A stretch of 39,471 nucleotides of DNA from Clostridia bacterium (GTDB taxonomy: Bacteria > Bacillota > Clostridia > Oscillospirales > Acutalibacteraceae). Location: assembly GCA_017436225.1 (NCBI GenBank), contig JAFSDM010000047.1, positions 1-39,471 of the forward strand, in the 5' to 3' direction. This document shows, in pieces, positions 5,892 to 14,813 of the stretch; position 1 is the stretch's first letter; each line of letters begins with the position of its first letter. The notes below the pieces were generated by a model. The model had not been told where the DNA came from. It did not search any database and was given only the letters and a program-made list of their open reading frames with translations. A program made the position numbers and the translations under genes.

Positions 5892-6344
5892 ATGAAAATG
5901 AGTGATATAATAACCGCCCATATACTAGATATGTTAGAGCAGTCCGAACGAAATACCGCTGAAATTCAGCGTAATGAATTCGCATCTCTTATAGGGTGCG
6001 TACCAAGCCAGATAAACTATGTGCTTTCATCACGCTTCACCCCCGAGCACGGATATTTAATAGAAAGCAGACGTGGCGGCGGCGGTTATATAAGAATTTC
6101 TCGAGTAAAGCTGGATAAATCATCGGCTCTTATGCATATAATCAATTCTGTAGGCAGTGAGCTTGACCCCGCAAGCGCCCGAATTCTTATAGAAAACAGC
6201 GCCGAAGCTGAGCTTATAAGCCGTGAAGCTGCCGAGCTTATGCAAGCGGCAATTTCAAACACTGTTCTTCGCGAAATCCCCCCACCCTTCAGGGATAGCT
6301 TTCGCGCGGCAATAGTAAAGCAAATGCTTCTTGCCGTTATTTAA
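5892..6344 (+). CDS. ctsR: Transcriptional repressor CtsR
   Basis: Represses the class III heat-shock (clp) genes and is released by heat or by McsB. The 150-residue product has the N-terminal winged helix-turn-helix (about 1-70), including the glycine-rich wing tip RRGGGGYIRI that senses temperature in the family, and a helical C-terminal dimerisation domain. Length is normal. The ATG at 5892 follows GAGGTG by 8 bases. First gene of a four-gene stress operon; two CtsR boxes at its own promoter indicate autoregulation. Confidence 0.95.
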   Translation: MKMSDIITAHILDMLEQSERNTAEIQRNEFASLIGCVPSQINYVLSSRFTPEHGYLIESRRGGGGYIRISRVKLDKSSALMHIINSVGSELDPASARILIENSAEAELISREAAELMQAAISNTVLREIPPPFRDSFRAAIVKQMLLAVI

Positions 6345-6367
6345 AATCTATTTTAGGAGGAATTTTT

Positions 6368-6862
6368 ATGATGTGTGATAAATGCGGTAAAAATCCCGCA
6401 ACAACCCATTTAAAAACAGTAATTAACGGCGCAGTTAAGGAAGACCACCTTTGCTCCTTTTGCGCCGCCGAGATAGGCTATACAAATTTTGGCTCTATGA
6501 GTCTTCCCAATATGCTTGCCACCGTTTTTGGCAAAACCGCATCAACCGCTCTTGGCGTTTCTAACAAGCGCTGCGAGTGCTGTGGCGCATCCTTTTCGGA
6601 TATAGCCCAAACGGGCAGAATGGGTTGCAGTGAGTGCTATTCCACCTTTAAAGCAGAGCTACTTCCTACCCTTAATCGACTTCACGGCAAGGCGGTTCAT
6701 GTTGGTAACGCCCCAAAAACCGATGATACAAAAATAAAGCTTTCCGAAAAAATTGCCGAGCTAAAAGCAAAGCTTTCCAAAGCCGTTTCTTGCGAGGAGT
6801 TTGAAAAGGCGGCAGAACTCAGAGATGAAATTCACAGATTGGAGGGTGAACAGAATGCTTAA
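6368..6862 (+). CDS. mcsA: McsA, zinc-binding activator of McsB kinase
   Basis: Activates the protein-arginine kinase McsB and helps control CtsR. The 164-residue product has four Cys pairs (CDKC, CSFC, CECC, CSEC) that would bind zinc, and a C-terminal UVR motif around FEKAAELRDEIHRLE (about 142-158) that resembles the one in ClpC. AGGAGG is 7 bases before the ATG. Its stop overlaps the start of mcsB by 8 bases (ATGCTTAA), implying translational coupling. Confidence 0.94.
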   Translation: MMCDKCGKNPATTHLKTVINGAVKEDHLCSFCAAEIGYTNFGSMSLPNMLATVFGKTASTALGVSNKRCECCGASFSDIAQTGRMGCSECYSTFKAELLPTLNRLHGKAVHVGNAPKTDDTKIKLSEKIAELKAKLSKAVSCEEFEKAAELRDEIHRLEGEQNA

Positions 6863-7865
6863 TTGGTATGAAGGTTTTGACCCTAAAAATCCGCTTGTTG
6901 TAAGCAGTAGAATTCGCCTTGCCCGTAACATTAAGGGAATTCCGTTTCCTAAGCGAATGAGTGATGAACAAAAGCTTGATGTTTTAAATAAATTCAAAAG
7001 CATTTTAGACGGTGTAAAGCTTAGCGGCGGCTACACCCTTAAATATATAAATATGGAAGCCGTACCCGAGGAAGAGCTTTTTGCAATGGTTGAACGCCAT
7101 GTAATAAGCCCCGATTTTGCAAAAAAACAGGGTCCCAAAGGGCTTGTTATAAGCGAAAACGAATCGGTAAGCGTTATGCTTTTGGAGGAAGACCACATTC
7201 GTATTCAGGTTATTTTGGGCGGACTAAATCTCAGCTCGGCCTACGAAATTGCAAAGGAGATTGAACGGCTTTTAAGCGAAAGCTTACCCCTTGCATTTGA
7301 TAACACCTTGGGCTACCTTACCGAATGTCCTACAAATCTTGGAACGGGTCTTCGCGCTTCGCTTATGCTTCATCTTCCCATTTTAAAGCAAAGCGGTATG
7401 CTTGGCTCAATTAGTGATTCGGTTTCAAAAATCGGTCTTACCGTAAGGGGAATGTACGGCGAGGGCAGTAGCTCTAAGGCAAATTTGTTCCAGCTTTCAA
7501 ATCAGGTTACGCTTGGAATTTCCGAAGAGGCGGCAATAGAAAATTTAACCGCCATTGCAACGGGAATAGTTCAAAAAGAGCTTTCCGCAAGGGACGGTTT
7601 GGAAAGGCGTGTTATAGAAAACTCGGTTTACCGCTCACTTGGAACTCTTCGCTACGCCCGACTTTTAAACAGCGAAGAAATGATGAATTTAATTTCAAAT
7701 GTTAAACTTGGAATAGAAATGGGCATACTTGAAGATATAAATCCCGCACTTCCAATTAGTCTTTTAGTGCAAACGGGCGCATATTCTTTACAAAAATCAA
7801 ACGGAAGAATGACCCCTGCCGACCGTGATGTGCTTCGTGCGGAGATTATTCGAGAAAAGCTTTAA
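6855..7865 (+). CDS. mcsB: McsB, protein-arginine kinase
   Basis: Phosphorylates arginine residues on CtsR and on unfolded proteins, marking them for ClpCP. The 336-residue product belongs to the guanidino kinase superfamily: phosphate-binding arginines in SSRIRLARN (about 17-25), the conserved segment CPTNLGTGLRAS around residue 158, and GMYGEGSSS (about 200). The true start is the ATG at 6855 (MLNWYEG), inside the mcsA end and behind GGAGGG; a longer open frame upstream only reads through mcsA. With ctsR, mcsA and clpC it forms a complete protein quality-control circuit. Confidence 0.95.
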   Translation: MLNWYEGFDPKNPLVVSSRIRLARNIKGIPFPKRMSDEQKLDVLNKFKSILDGVKLSGGYTLKYINMEAVPEEELFAMVERHVISPDFAKKQGPKGLVISENESVSVMLLEEDHIRIQVILGGLNLSSAYEIAKEIERLLSESLPLAFDNTLGYLTECPTNLGTGLRASLMLHLPILKQSGMLGSISDSVSKIGLTVRGMYGEGSSSKANLFQLSNQVTLGISEEAAIENLTAIATGIVQKELSARDGLERRVIENSVYRSLGTLRYARLLNSEEMMNLISNVKLGIEMGILEDINPALPISLLVQTGAYSLQKSNGRMTPADRDVLRAEIIREKL

Positions 7866-7891
7866 TCCATACAGAAAGGAAGCATAGCAAA

Positions 7892-10363
7892 ATGAAATAT
7901 AATTTTGGCGGCTTTACAGGAAAAAGCAACGAAGCTATAAACAGCGCAATTTCAGTGGCTGAAAGTTTGGGTCACACCTTTGTGGGAAGTGAACATTTAC
8001 TGCTTGGAATTTTGCTTTCAAGCGGTTCGGTTGCAGCCACCATTTTAGAAGAAAGCGGTATTTCTTATAACGCGGTTGAAAAAATCGTAACAAAGCTTGT
8101 AGACCGCGGAATACCCACACGGCTCTCACCCGAGCATTTAACTCCAAGAGCCAAAAAAATAGTAGAAAAATCTATGCTTTCTGCCAAACAGCTTGGCAAA
8201 CAGGCGGTTGGCACCGAGCATATTTTACTTGAAATTTTAAGTGAGGGCGACAACTACGCCATAAGAATTTTAAACGAGCTTTCAGCCGATATTCCCAAGC
8301 TTGCATCAAAGCTTTTAGAAATTGTAGGTCTTGGCGATGTTTACCGAGACTCAAACACCTCCCCCGACACACCCGAGCCTAACTCCCCTAAGCAAAAGGC
8401 AAAAAGCTCTACCAAAACATTGGATAAATTCGGTCACGACCTTACCGCCGATGCCAAAAACAACAAGCTTGACCCCGTTATTGGCAGAAGCGAGGAAATT
8501 GAAAGGGTAATTCAAATTCTTTGCCGCCGTACCAAAAACAACCCCTGCCTTATTGGTGAGCCGGGTGTTGGTAAAACGGCGGTGGTGGAGGGTCTTGCTC
8601 AACGCATTGCCGATGGCAACGCCCCCGATATTCTAAAAAACAAAAGGGTTATTACACTTGACCTTACAGGTATGGTGGCGGGTACAAAATATCGCGGCGA
8701 TTTTGAAGAACGCATAAAAGCCATTATAGATGAGGTTATAAAAAGCGACGACGTAATTTTATTCATTGATGAGGTGCATACCATAATCGGCACAGGCTCC
8801 TCTGAAGGGTCTACCGATGCGGCAAATATTTTAAAGCCCTCCCTCGCACGCGGAGATTTACAGGTTGTGGGTGCTACCACCCTTGCAGAATACCGCAAAA
8901 ACATTGAAAAAGATTCGGCTTTAGAACGCCGTTTTCAGCCTGTAACGGTTGGCGAGCCTAACGAAGAGGACGCCGTTCAAATTTTAATGGGACTTCGTGA
9001 ACGGTATGAGGGTCACCACAAGGTAAAAATTACCGATGAAGCCGTTAAGGCGGCGGTTAAGCTTTCCGCCCGTTATATAGCCGACCGCTTTCTGCCCGAC
9101 AAGGCAATAGACCTTATTGATGAAGCGGGGTCCAGAGTTCGGCTTGCCACCTCTGCCGAGCCTGATGAAATAAAGGCTTTAGAACAGGAAATTAAATCCA
9201 TATCGGAAGAGAAAAATTCCTTTATTTCCTCGCAAAATTTTGAAAAGGCGGCAGAGCTCAGAGATAAGGAAAAAGAGCTTAACGAAAGTCTGAACAAGAA
9301 AAAAGAAAAATGGCAGACCGAAAATAAGGGCTACACCGGTACAGTAACCGAAAATGAAATAGCTGAAATTGTTTCAAACTGGACAGGAATTCCCACAGGT
9401 CAGCTAACTGAGGAGGAAAGCGAACGCCTGCTTAAAATGGAGGATATTTTGCATAGCAGAATTATTGGTCAAAATGAGGCGGTAACGGCGGTTTCAAAGG
9501 CAATCAGGCGTTCACGCGTAGGTCTTAAAGACCCTAAAAGACCAACAGGCTCCTTTATATTCCTAGGTCCCACAGGCGTTGGTAAAACCGAGCTTTGCAA
9601 GGCCCTTGCAGAGGCTATGTTCGGTAGTGAAGATGCTATGATAAGGCTGGATATGTCGGAATATATGGAAAAGCACACCGTATCCAGAATTGTTGGCTCC
9701 CCACCCGGTTACGTAGGCTTTGAGGAGGGCGGTCAGCTTACCGAAAAGGTTCGCAGAAAGCCCTATTCGGTAATTTTGTTTGACGAAATTGAAAAGGCGC
9801 ATCCCGATGTGTTTAACATTCTGCTTCAAATTTTAGAGGACGGCATTTTAACCGATTCACAGGGCAGAAAAGTAGATTTTAAAAACACCGTAATAATTAT
9901 GACCTCTAACATTGGCGCCCGACTTATTACCGATAAGAAAACCACCTTTGGTTTTTCTACCGCTACTGATGCCGAAAATGCGCTTGAGGAAAATGTTAAA
10001 GCTGAGGTTTTAGAGGAGCTTAAGCGACACTTTAAGCCCGAATTTTTAAACCGTGTGGATGATGTTATTGTATTTAGCAAGCTTGAGCCCCAGGACATTA
10101 AAAGAATAGCCGAAAATATGCTTAAAAATCTTAAAGGCAGACTTAAAACTCTTGAAATTGAAGCCGAATTTGACCCCACGGCTATTGAAGCGATTGCAAG
10201 TAAAGGCTTTGATAAGGTTTACGGAGCAAGACCGCTTCGCCGCGCTATTCAGTCACAAATTGAAGATGCTTTAAGCGAAAAGCTGCTTGATGCCACCATT
10301 AAAAAGGGCGATAAAATTAAGTGCTTCCATAACGGTAAGGAATTTGTTTTTGAAAAATGCTAA
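7892..10363 (+). CDS. clpC: ATP-dependent Clp protease ATP-binding subunit ClpC
   Basis: Hsp100 unfoldase that feeds proteins, including arginine-phosphorylated ones, to ClpP. The 823-residue product shows two N-terminal Clp_N repeats (about 1-145), a first AAA+ module with Walker A GEPGVGKT (about 221) and Walker B ILFIDEVH, a middle UVR/coiled-coil segment (about 425-470), and a second AAA+ module with GPTGVGKTE (about 560) and ILFDEIEKAHP. Length is normal for ClpC. It is the last gene of the ctsR operon, 26 bases after mcsB. clpP is not in the window. Confidence 0.96.
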   Translation: MKYNFGGFTGKSNEAINSAISVAESLGHTFVGSEHLLLGILLSSGSVAATILEESGISYNAVEKIVTKLVDRGIPTRLSPEHLTPRAKKIVEKSMLSAKQLGKQAVGTEHILLEILSEGDNYAIRILNELSADIPKLASKLLEIVGLGDVYRDSNTSPDTPEPNSPKQKAKSSTKTLDKFGHDLTADAKNNKLDPVIGRSEEIERVIQILCRRTKNNPCLIGEPGVGKTAVVEGLAQRIADGNAPDILKNKRVITLDLTGMVAGTKYRGDFEERIKAIIDEVIKSDDVILFIDEVHTIIGTGSSEGSTDAANILKPSLARGDLQVVGATTLAEYRKNIEKDSALERRFQPVTVGEPNEEDAVQILMGLRERYEGHHKVKITDEAVKAAVKLSARYIADRFLPDKAIDLIDEAGSRVRLATSAEPDEIKALEQEIKSISEEKNSFISSQNFEKAAELRDKEKELNESLNKKKEKWQTENKGYTGTVTENEIAEIVSNWTGIPTGQLTEEESERLLKMEDILHSRIIGQNEAVTAVSKAIRRSRVGLKDPKRPTGSFIFLGPTGVGKTELCKALAEAMFGSEDAMIRLDMSEYMEKHTVSRIVGSPPGYVGFEEGGQLTEKVRRKPYSVILFDEIEKAHPDVFNILLQILEDGILTDSQGRKVDFKNTVIIMTSNIGARLITDKKTTFGFSTATDAENALEENVKAEVLEELKRHFKPEFLNRVDDVIVFSKLEPQDIKRIAENMLKNLKGRLKTLEIEAEFDPTAIEAIASKGFDKVYGARPLRRAIQSQIEDALSEKLLDATIKKGDKIKCFHNGKEFVFEKC

Positions 10364-10391
10364 CAGATTAAGCACATAAAAAAGATACAGT

Positions 10392-10425
10392 AAAAGGCGT
10401 ACTCCCTTTGCGGAGCACGCCTTTT
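10392..10425. terminator. Bidirectional terminator after clpC
   Basis: AAAAGGCGTACTCC (10392-10405) pairs with GGAGCACGCCTTTT (10412-10425), with one mismatch. It lies between convergent clpC and the dockerin gene and has A and T flanks suited to both strands. Confidence 0.85.
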
Positions 10426-10440
10426 AAATTTAATAATCTA

Positions 10441-11916
10441 TTAAGCTACTTCAACATCCCAACCGGCTAAATACTGTGCCAAGCGAACTAAATCGTAAAG
10501 AGTTTCTACTCCGTCGCCATCAACATCTAAAGCATTTGGGTTAAATTCAAGGTCATTCCACCCTGCCAAAATTTTGGCAAGAACAGTGACATCCACCAAA
10601 TCTATATTACTGTCATTATTGATATTGCCTGGGTCGTGGTATTCCACCTTATATTCATTATTCTTTTTAGTGTTAGCATCAAAATCCGGAGTGTTGGAAA
10701 TAACGAAAACCAACTGACCATCAGCATAAGTAAAGCCATAAATATTATTATAGTTACTTACTTCAGGATTAGAATAAATCTTTTGAGCTTCCTTGGTGTT
10801 GGGATCTAAAGAGTAAATTCCATCACCCAGAGAAAACAGTATTTTGCTTCCGCAAACTGCAAGCTTTGCATAATTTCCCGTATAATATGACCCTTCACCT
10901 AAAAACCAGCGATACTTGGTTTTATAAATAGTTTGCTTATCACTATAGCGTTTAATAGCTATATAATCGCTTGCTTCAAGCTCGGTATAATATATTTCAC
11001 CGTTTAAGTACACAAAGGCAGAGTTAATATCCTGCCAAAAATAATTATCATAGGTGGTGTCACTTGGTGATGAGTCATAATCATATGCATTGTGCTTATT
11101 TTGGCGCAACGCATTAGTAGAAACTAAAAAATTAGTATGCAAAACCTGTCCTGTAACATCCCAAACGGGGTCATCATAAGTAATATCCACGTGGTATGAT
11201 TTTCCATCAAGATAAACTATATTCCAAGCGTGATTAAGGTTTTCTGATGAGCAGTAATAATTTTCAATTCCAATTCTATCAAGCAAATAAGAGTAAGCAA
11301 GGGTATAGCCTTGGCATACAGCAACTTTATTTACCAAAGCGCCATACATTTTGTGCGAAATTTCGGGAACCGAGTTGTTTAAAAGATTTTCATGATCATA
11401 CTCACAAGAAAGAGCAATACGGTCGTGAAGAATTAAAAGCTTTTCCCTCTCGCCAAGGGCGGAATTGCCCTCAACACCTTCAAGAAGTTTGTCGGCGGCG
11501 GCTTCACACTCGGCAAGCATTGAGTTATACTCGTCTTTAGTGTAAATATATGTAGGTAGAATTTCAACAATGTATTCATCATACGAAATAGAAAATTCTT
11601 CGGAAATATGAAAACATTCGGGTAGAGCACCTGATAAAATATCAACTATTTTTTGCAGGTTTTGCTCATTATAACAAAGTTTAAACTCTTCAATATTCAC
11701 TTTTACCTCAAAATTTTTAAGTTGAGTGTTAATGCTTTCCTCCAATGCGGCATCAGAATTTGCAAGGACATTAGATGCCGTTGCCAAGCGCGTTTCAAGA
11801 GATAGTGTAACGCCTTGCTCTTGCTCATATGCAAAAACGTCTAATGAAAAAATGCTTAACAACAACGTGACCAAAATAATTATAGCAGTAAGCCTTTTAA
11901 TTACAGTTTTAGACAT
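10441..11916 (-). CDS. Secreted transglutaminase-like protein with dockerin
   Basis: The 491-residue product has an N-terminal signal peptide (about 1-30, hydrophobic core AIIILVTLLLSIFSLDVFA). A transglutaminase-like domain follows with a Cys-His-Asp arrangement: AVCQGYTLAYSY (about 196), NHAWN (about 228) and YHVDITYDDP (about 240). A C-terminal dockerin-type domain (about 430-488) has two calcium-binding repeats, GNINNDSNIDLVDVT and LDVDGDGVETLYDLV, each followed by a helix ending AGW. It is probably a cell-surface or extracellular enzyme anchored through a cohesin; the substrate is unknown and protease activity is as likely as cross-linking. The ATG at 11916 follows GGGGGA by 7 bases; a TTG five codons earlier is not supported. 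Confidence 0.85.
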   Translation of the reverse strand: MSKTVIKRLTAIIILVTLLLSIFSLDVFAYEQEQGVTLSLETRLATASNVLANSDAALEESINTQLKNFEVKVNIEEFKLCYNEQNLQKIVDILSGALPECFHISEEFSISYDEYIVEILPTYIYTKDEYNSMLAECEAAADKLLEGVEGNSALGEREKLLILHDRIALSCEYDHENLLNNSVPEISHKMYGALVNKVAVCQGYTLAYSYLLDRIGIENYYCSSENLNHAWNIVYLDGKSYHVDITYDDPVWDVTGQVLHTNFLVSTNALRQNKHNAYDYDSSPSDTTYDNYFWQDINSAFVYLNGEIYYTELEASDYIAIKRYSDKQTIYKTKYRWFLGEGSYYTGNYAKLAVCGSKILFSLGDGIYSLDPNTKEAQKIYSNPEVSNYNNIYGFTYADGQLVFVISNTPDFDANTKKNNEYKVEYHDPGNINNDSNIDLVDVTVLAKILAGWNDLEFNPNALDVDGDGVETLYDLVRLAQYLAGWDVEVA

Positions 11917-11949
11917 TATAAAATCCCCCAAACTATATTTTATATAAAA

Positions 11950-11978
11950 ATCATATCATATTTTTCAAAAAAAATCAA
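11950..11978 (-). promoter_or_regulatory. Promoter of the transglutaminase-dockerin gene
   Basis: On the minus strand TTGATT (11973-11978), 17 bases, TATGAT (11950-11955). An overlapping second TATGAT lies 5 bases upstream but at poor spacing. Confidence 0.6.
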
Positions 11979-12008
11979 GTTATGCAACAATGAGTATGTA
12001 TTCCCTGC

Positions 12009-12035
12009 CGCAACACGCGGCGGGGTGCTTTCCTT
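12009..12035 (+). terminator. GC-rich hairpin, weak terminator
   Basis: CCCTGCCGC-AACAC-GCGGCGGGG forms a 9-bp stem followed on the plus strand by a pyrimidine run with T5. It sits just downstream of the 62-residue minus-strand gene, where the opposite strand lacks a T-run, so its direction is unclear. Confidence 0.35.
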
Positions 12036-12039
12036 TTTC

Positions 12040-12228
12040 CTATTTCATAAGGGTTTGAACGCCCTCTACAAAATCGCCAACGGCACGAAATGCTTTAGAT
12101 GTGCCCTTGGTTAAGGCGTGCTTTGTAGATTTACTGTTCATCATCATTTTACCTGCGGTAAGCATTGCCGCACCCGCAATTACGCCTGCGCCCATTCCTT
12201 TAAGAAAGCTGTTTGTTGTTCTGTTCAT
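12040..12228 (-). CDS. Conserved small membrane-associated protein, 62 aa
   Basis: Begins MNRTTNSFLKGMGAGVIAG and has one Gly/Ala-rich hydrophobic segment (about residues 9-30), followed by a basic, soluble helical tail. The layout resembles short YtxH-like proteins of Firmicutes, but I cannot place it in a named family. AAAGGGGA lies 9 bases before the ATG. The segment from here to 12315 holds only AT-rich palindromes and no clear promoter, so it may be read from the genes upstream. Confidence 0.65.
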   Translation of the reverse strand: MNRTTNSFLKGMGAGVIAGAAMLTAGKMMMNSKSTKHALTKGTSKAFRAVGDFVEGVQTLMK

Positions 12229-12314
12229 AAATAAAAATCCCCTTTCTGCTCAAAATTATTTTGGCACAAAAAGGGGTCTTTATTCTTTTTTAAAAAAGTT
12301 ATTTTATATCATTT

Positions 12315-13526
12315 TTAGCTTAATTTTCCAATAAGCTTATCCATAACCGAGGGGCCGAAATCTATTTTTACACCTGTTTCGGCGGCGGTTTTTTCGTTAA
12401 TGGTTGCGGGACCCGAAACCTCGGCTTCGCTATTATAAATAAGGTATGGAACGGGGTCGGAAACGTGGGTTTTAATGGTTAAGGGCGTTGGGTGGTCGGG
12501 CATTACCAAAATTCTGTGAGGTGTTCCCTTCAGGTAATCCATCATAGGACCGACAACCTGCTCATCAATAATCTCAATAGACTTGATTTTGTTTTGAACC
12601 TCGCCGCGGTGACCGCACTCATCGGGCGCTTCCATATGAATGTAAACTAAATCACATCCCTGTTCAAAAAGGGAGATAGCGGCATTCTTTTTGGCGGTAA
12701 AATCGCTATCAATATAGCCTGTTGCACCCGTGACAATGGGAACCGACATATTTGCGCATTTACCAATTCCGCGAAGCAAATCAACCGCAGAAACTATGCC
12801 GCCCGTAATTTTGTTTTTCTCTTTAAAATCTTGAAGCTGGGGTTTTCTGCCCTCACCCCAAAGCCAAATTGAATTTGCAGGGCGTTTGCCACGCTTAATT
12901 CTTTCTAAATTAACAGGGTGGTCTTTTAAAAGCTCATAGCTTTTTTTCATAAGCTCCAAAAGGGGCTTTGCGGCATCAGCTTTGGAGAGATACTCGCCCA
13001 CTACCCTACCGCTGATATCGTGCGGAGGAGTCATTTTGCCAAGCTCGGTGGTGCCGTTTTGAATTACAAGGCAGTGGCGATAGCTTACTCCCGAATAGAA
13101 TTTATAAATATCGTTGCCAAGCTCCGCCTCGATAAATTCGATAATTTTTTCCGCCTCCTCGGTGGAAATATCATCGGCGCAGTAATCTACCATTGTTTTA
13201 TCGGCATAATCTTCTTCATCTGAAAGGGTTACAAGGTTGCAGCGCATTGAAACGTCGGTTTCTTTAAGATTAACGCCTATGCTTGCCGCCTCAAGAGGGG
13301 AACGACCTGTATAGCAAACCATAGGGTCATAGCCCAAAACCGAAAGATTTGCAACGTCACTGCCCGGACTTAAACCGTCTGCAACGGTTTTGCAAAGTCC
13401 AACCTCGCTTTTTGATGAAAGTAAATCTATATTAGGCTTATGGGCTACCTCCATAGGGGTTTTGCCCGAAAGCTCCGGTACGGGATAATCTGCCATACCG
13501 TCTAAAAGTAAAACTAAATATTTCAT
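12315..13526 (-). CDS. ApgM-like cofactor-independent phosphoglycerate mutase / proposed homoserine kinase
   Basis: The 403-residue product is an alkaline phosphatase superfamily phosphomutase. It has the metal site LLLDGMADY at the N-terminus, the catalytic serine segment SPGSDVANLSVLGYDP (about 53-68), a His/Asp cluster HMEAPDECGHRGE (about 293-305) and DHPTPL near 345. This branch is annotated either as archaeal-type 2,3-bisphosphoglycerate-independent phosphoglycerate mutase or as a proposed homoserine kinase; the sequence alone does not separate them, and no threonine genes are near. It follows the YerB lipoprotein gene by 24 bases and is probably co-transcribed with it. Confidence 0.85.
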   Translation of the reverse strand: MKYLVLLLDGMADYPVPELSGKTPMEVAHKPNIDLLSSKSEVGLCKTVADGLSPGSDVANLSVLGYDPMVCYTGRSPLEAASIGVNLKETDVSMRCNLVTLSDEEDYADKTMVDYCADDISTEEAEKIIEFIEAELGNDIYKFYSGVSYRHCLVIQNGTTELGKMTPPHDISGRVVGEYLSKADAAKPLLELMKKSYELLKDHPVNLERIKRGKRPANSIWLWGEGRKPQLQDFKEKNKITGGIVSAVDLLRGIGKCANMSVPIVTGATGYIDSDFTAKKNAAISLFEQGCDLVYIHMEAPDECGHRGEVQNKIKSIEIIDEQVVGPMMDYLKGTPHRILVMPDHPTPLTIKTHVSDPVPYLIYNSEAEVSGPATINEKTAAETGVKIDFGPSVMDKLIGKLS

Positions 13527-13550
13527 AATATTTTGCCTCTTATTTCAAAA

Positions 13551-14660
13551 TTATTTTGAAGTAGCAGAAGTGGTTGCGGAGGTAGGCTCGGTAATTTTTA
13601 CACTGTTTTTCTTGTTTACAAGACAAACCCAAGTATTACCGGGATTGTAATCGCAGGCACTGCCATCTTCAAGGGTGATTTTTATGGGGTTTTTAGTACT
13701 GCCCTTGCTCCACTTGATTTTTTGGTAGCCGCCGTTTGAAACGTAATAGCCCTCACCGCCTGTTAAGCCTGTTTTTACAATGTAGCCATCACTGCTAAGG
13801 GCGGTAACATCGGTTTTAAGAACCAAAACATTTTTAAAGGTTAATTGCTTACCTGTTTTATAATCGCTATGCTTTGAAGTGCCGCTGAATTTTTTATAAA
13901 CCTTGTTGGCAGAGTCGTACTCAAACTTTGAAACATAGGCGCTAGACATTGTAACGCTTACGGCATCACATCCGCCGCTTGCGGGAACAATTTCTGCATC
14001 GGCAGGGACAAAGCTTTGCCAATTATCCTTATTGTAATTTAATGTTGTACGCCATTTAAGCTTTTCAAAGCCCTTCCAAAGCTTTTCGCCTGTGGTGTAG
14101 AGGGTATGCTCGAGAGCTTTTCCGTTTTTCTCCCTAAAGCTCATACCGTTATATTTACCGTTCAGCAGATTGATGTTATCAATACCTGTTTCGTTAACGT
14201 GGGGGGTTGCGTGACTACTGTTAATACCTGCATGAACATAAACAGCATCATGACCCATTGCCAAATCAACATAGGAATAACGGGCAGAACGGATAGAACC
14301 AATTTGGTCTGCCGCTTTAATATCCTTAAAAACTGCTAAAAGTCTAGTAACGCCGCCCTCGGCATAGGCTTCATAAACAATATCTGCCTGATCTAGACCT
14401 GTTTGAATTTGCTGAGCGGTAGGCTTAAGATTGTTTACCATAACCGCAACGGGGCGATTATTAAGGGCGTTGGGGTCAAGATTTTCCAAGCCCGTTAAGG
14501 GGTTCACCGCAAACTGAGGCTCCGGCTCGGATGAGGCTTCGACAGAGGGAGCGGAGGAAGGAATAGAAACCACAACAACCTCTTTATCGCAGCCTGCAAA
14601 AAGCAGACAAAAACAAAGGCAAATAGCTACTGAAATAAGTTTTAAAAATAAGTTTTTCAT
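13551..14660 (-). CDS. DUF3048 (YerB-family) lipoprotein
   Basis: The 369-residue product starts with a lipoprotein signal whose lipobox LFAGC puts the lipidated Cys at residue 24. A short Ser/Pro/Glu linker follows, then a DUF3048 domain with NPLTGLENLDP, RPVAVMVNN, QADIVYEAYAEGGVTRL and GSIRSARYSY. YerB-family proteins are extracytoplasmic and their biochemical role is not settled. A Ser/Thr tail (TSATTSATSK) ends the protein. GGAGG lies 9 bases before the ATG, and a promoter is seen at 14693-14721. Confidence 0.9.
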   Translation of the reverse strand: MKNLFLKLISVAICLCFCLLFAGCDKEVVVVSIPSSAPSVEASSEPEPQFAVNPLTGLENLDPNALNNRPVAVMVNNLKPTAQQIQTGLDQADIVYEAYAEGGVTRLLAVFKDIKAADQIGSIRSARYSYVDLAMGHDAVYVHAGINSSHATPHVNETGIDNINLLNGKYNGMSFREKNGKALEHTLYTTGEKLWKGFEKLKWRTTLNYNKDNWQSFVPADAEIVPASGGCDAVSVTMSSAYVSKFEYDSANKVYKKFSGTSKHSDYKTGKQLTFKNVLVLKTDVTALSSDGYIVKTGLTGGEGYYVSNGGYQKIKWSKGSTKNPIKITLEDGSACDYNPGNTWVCLVNKKNSVKITEPTSATTSATSK

Positions 14661-14692
14661 TTTGAAAAACCTCCATATTTTATATGCTTTTT

Positions 14693-14721
14693 ATTATATT
14701 ACTATTTAGAACTTTTTTCAA
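14693..14721 (-). promoter_or_regulatory. Sigma-A promoter of the YerB/ApgM-like unit
   Basis: On the minus strand TTGAAA (14716-14721), 17 bases, TATAAT (14693-14698). The rest of the AT-rich divergent spacer up to the HAD gene shows no convincing plus-strand promoter. Confidence 0.75.
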
Positions 14722-14813
14722 TATATTTCGCAATATTTTTTGTAAAAATACTATTATTTTTTTGATTTTTATGCTACAATATATACAACATATAGGTTAA
14801 AGGTGGCGAAAAA

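Noticed and set aside
8599-8904. 101-codon minus-strand frame inside clpC
   Set aside because: It lies opposite the first AAA+ domain and reflects codon bias of clpC, with no family resemblance.
13551-14660. Solute-binding protein of an ABC transporter
   Set aside because: The lipobox is present, but the body matches DUF3048 motifs and no permease or ATPase genes are nearby.
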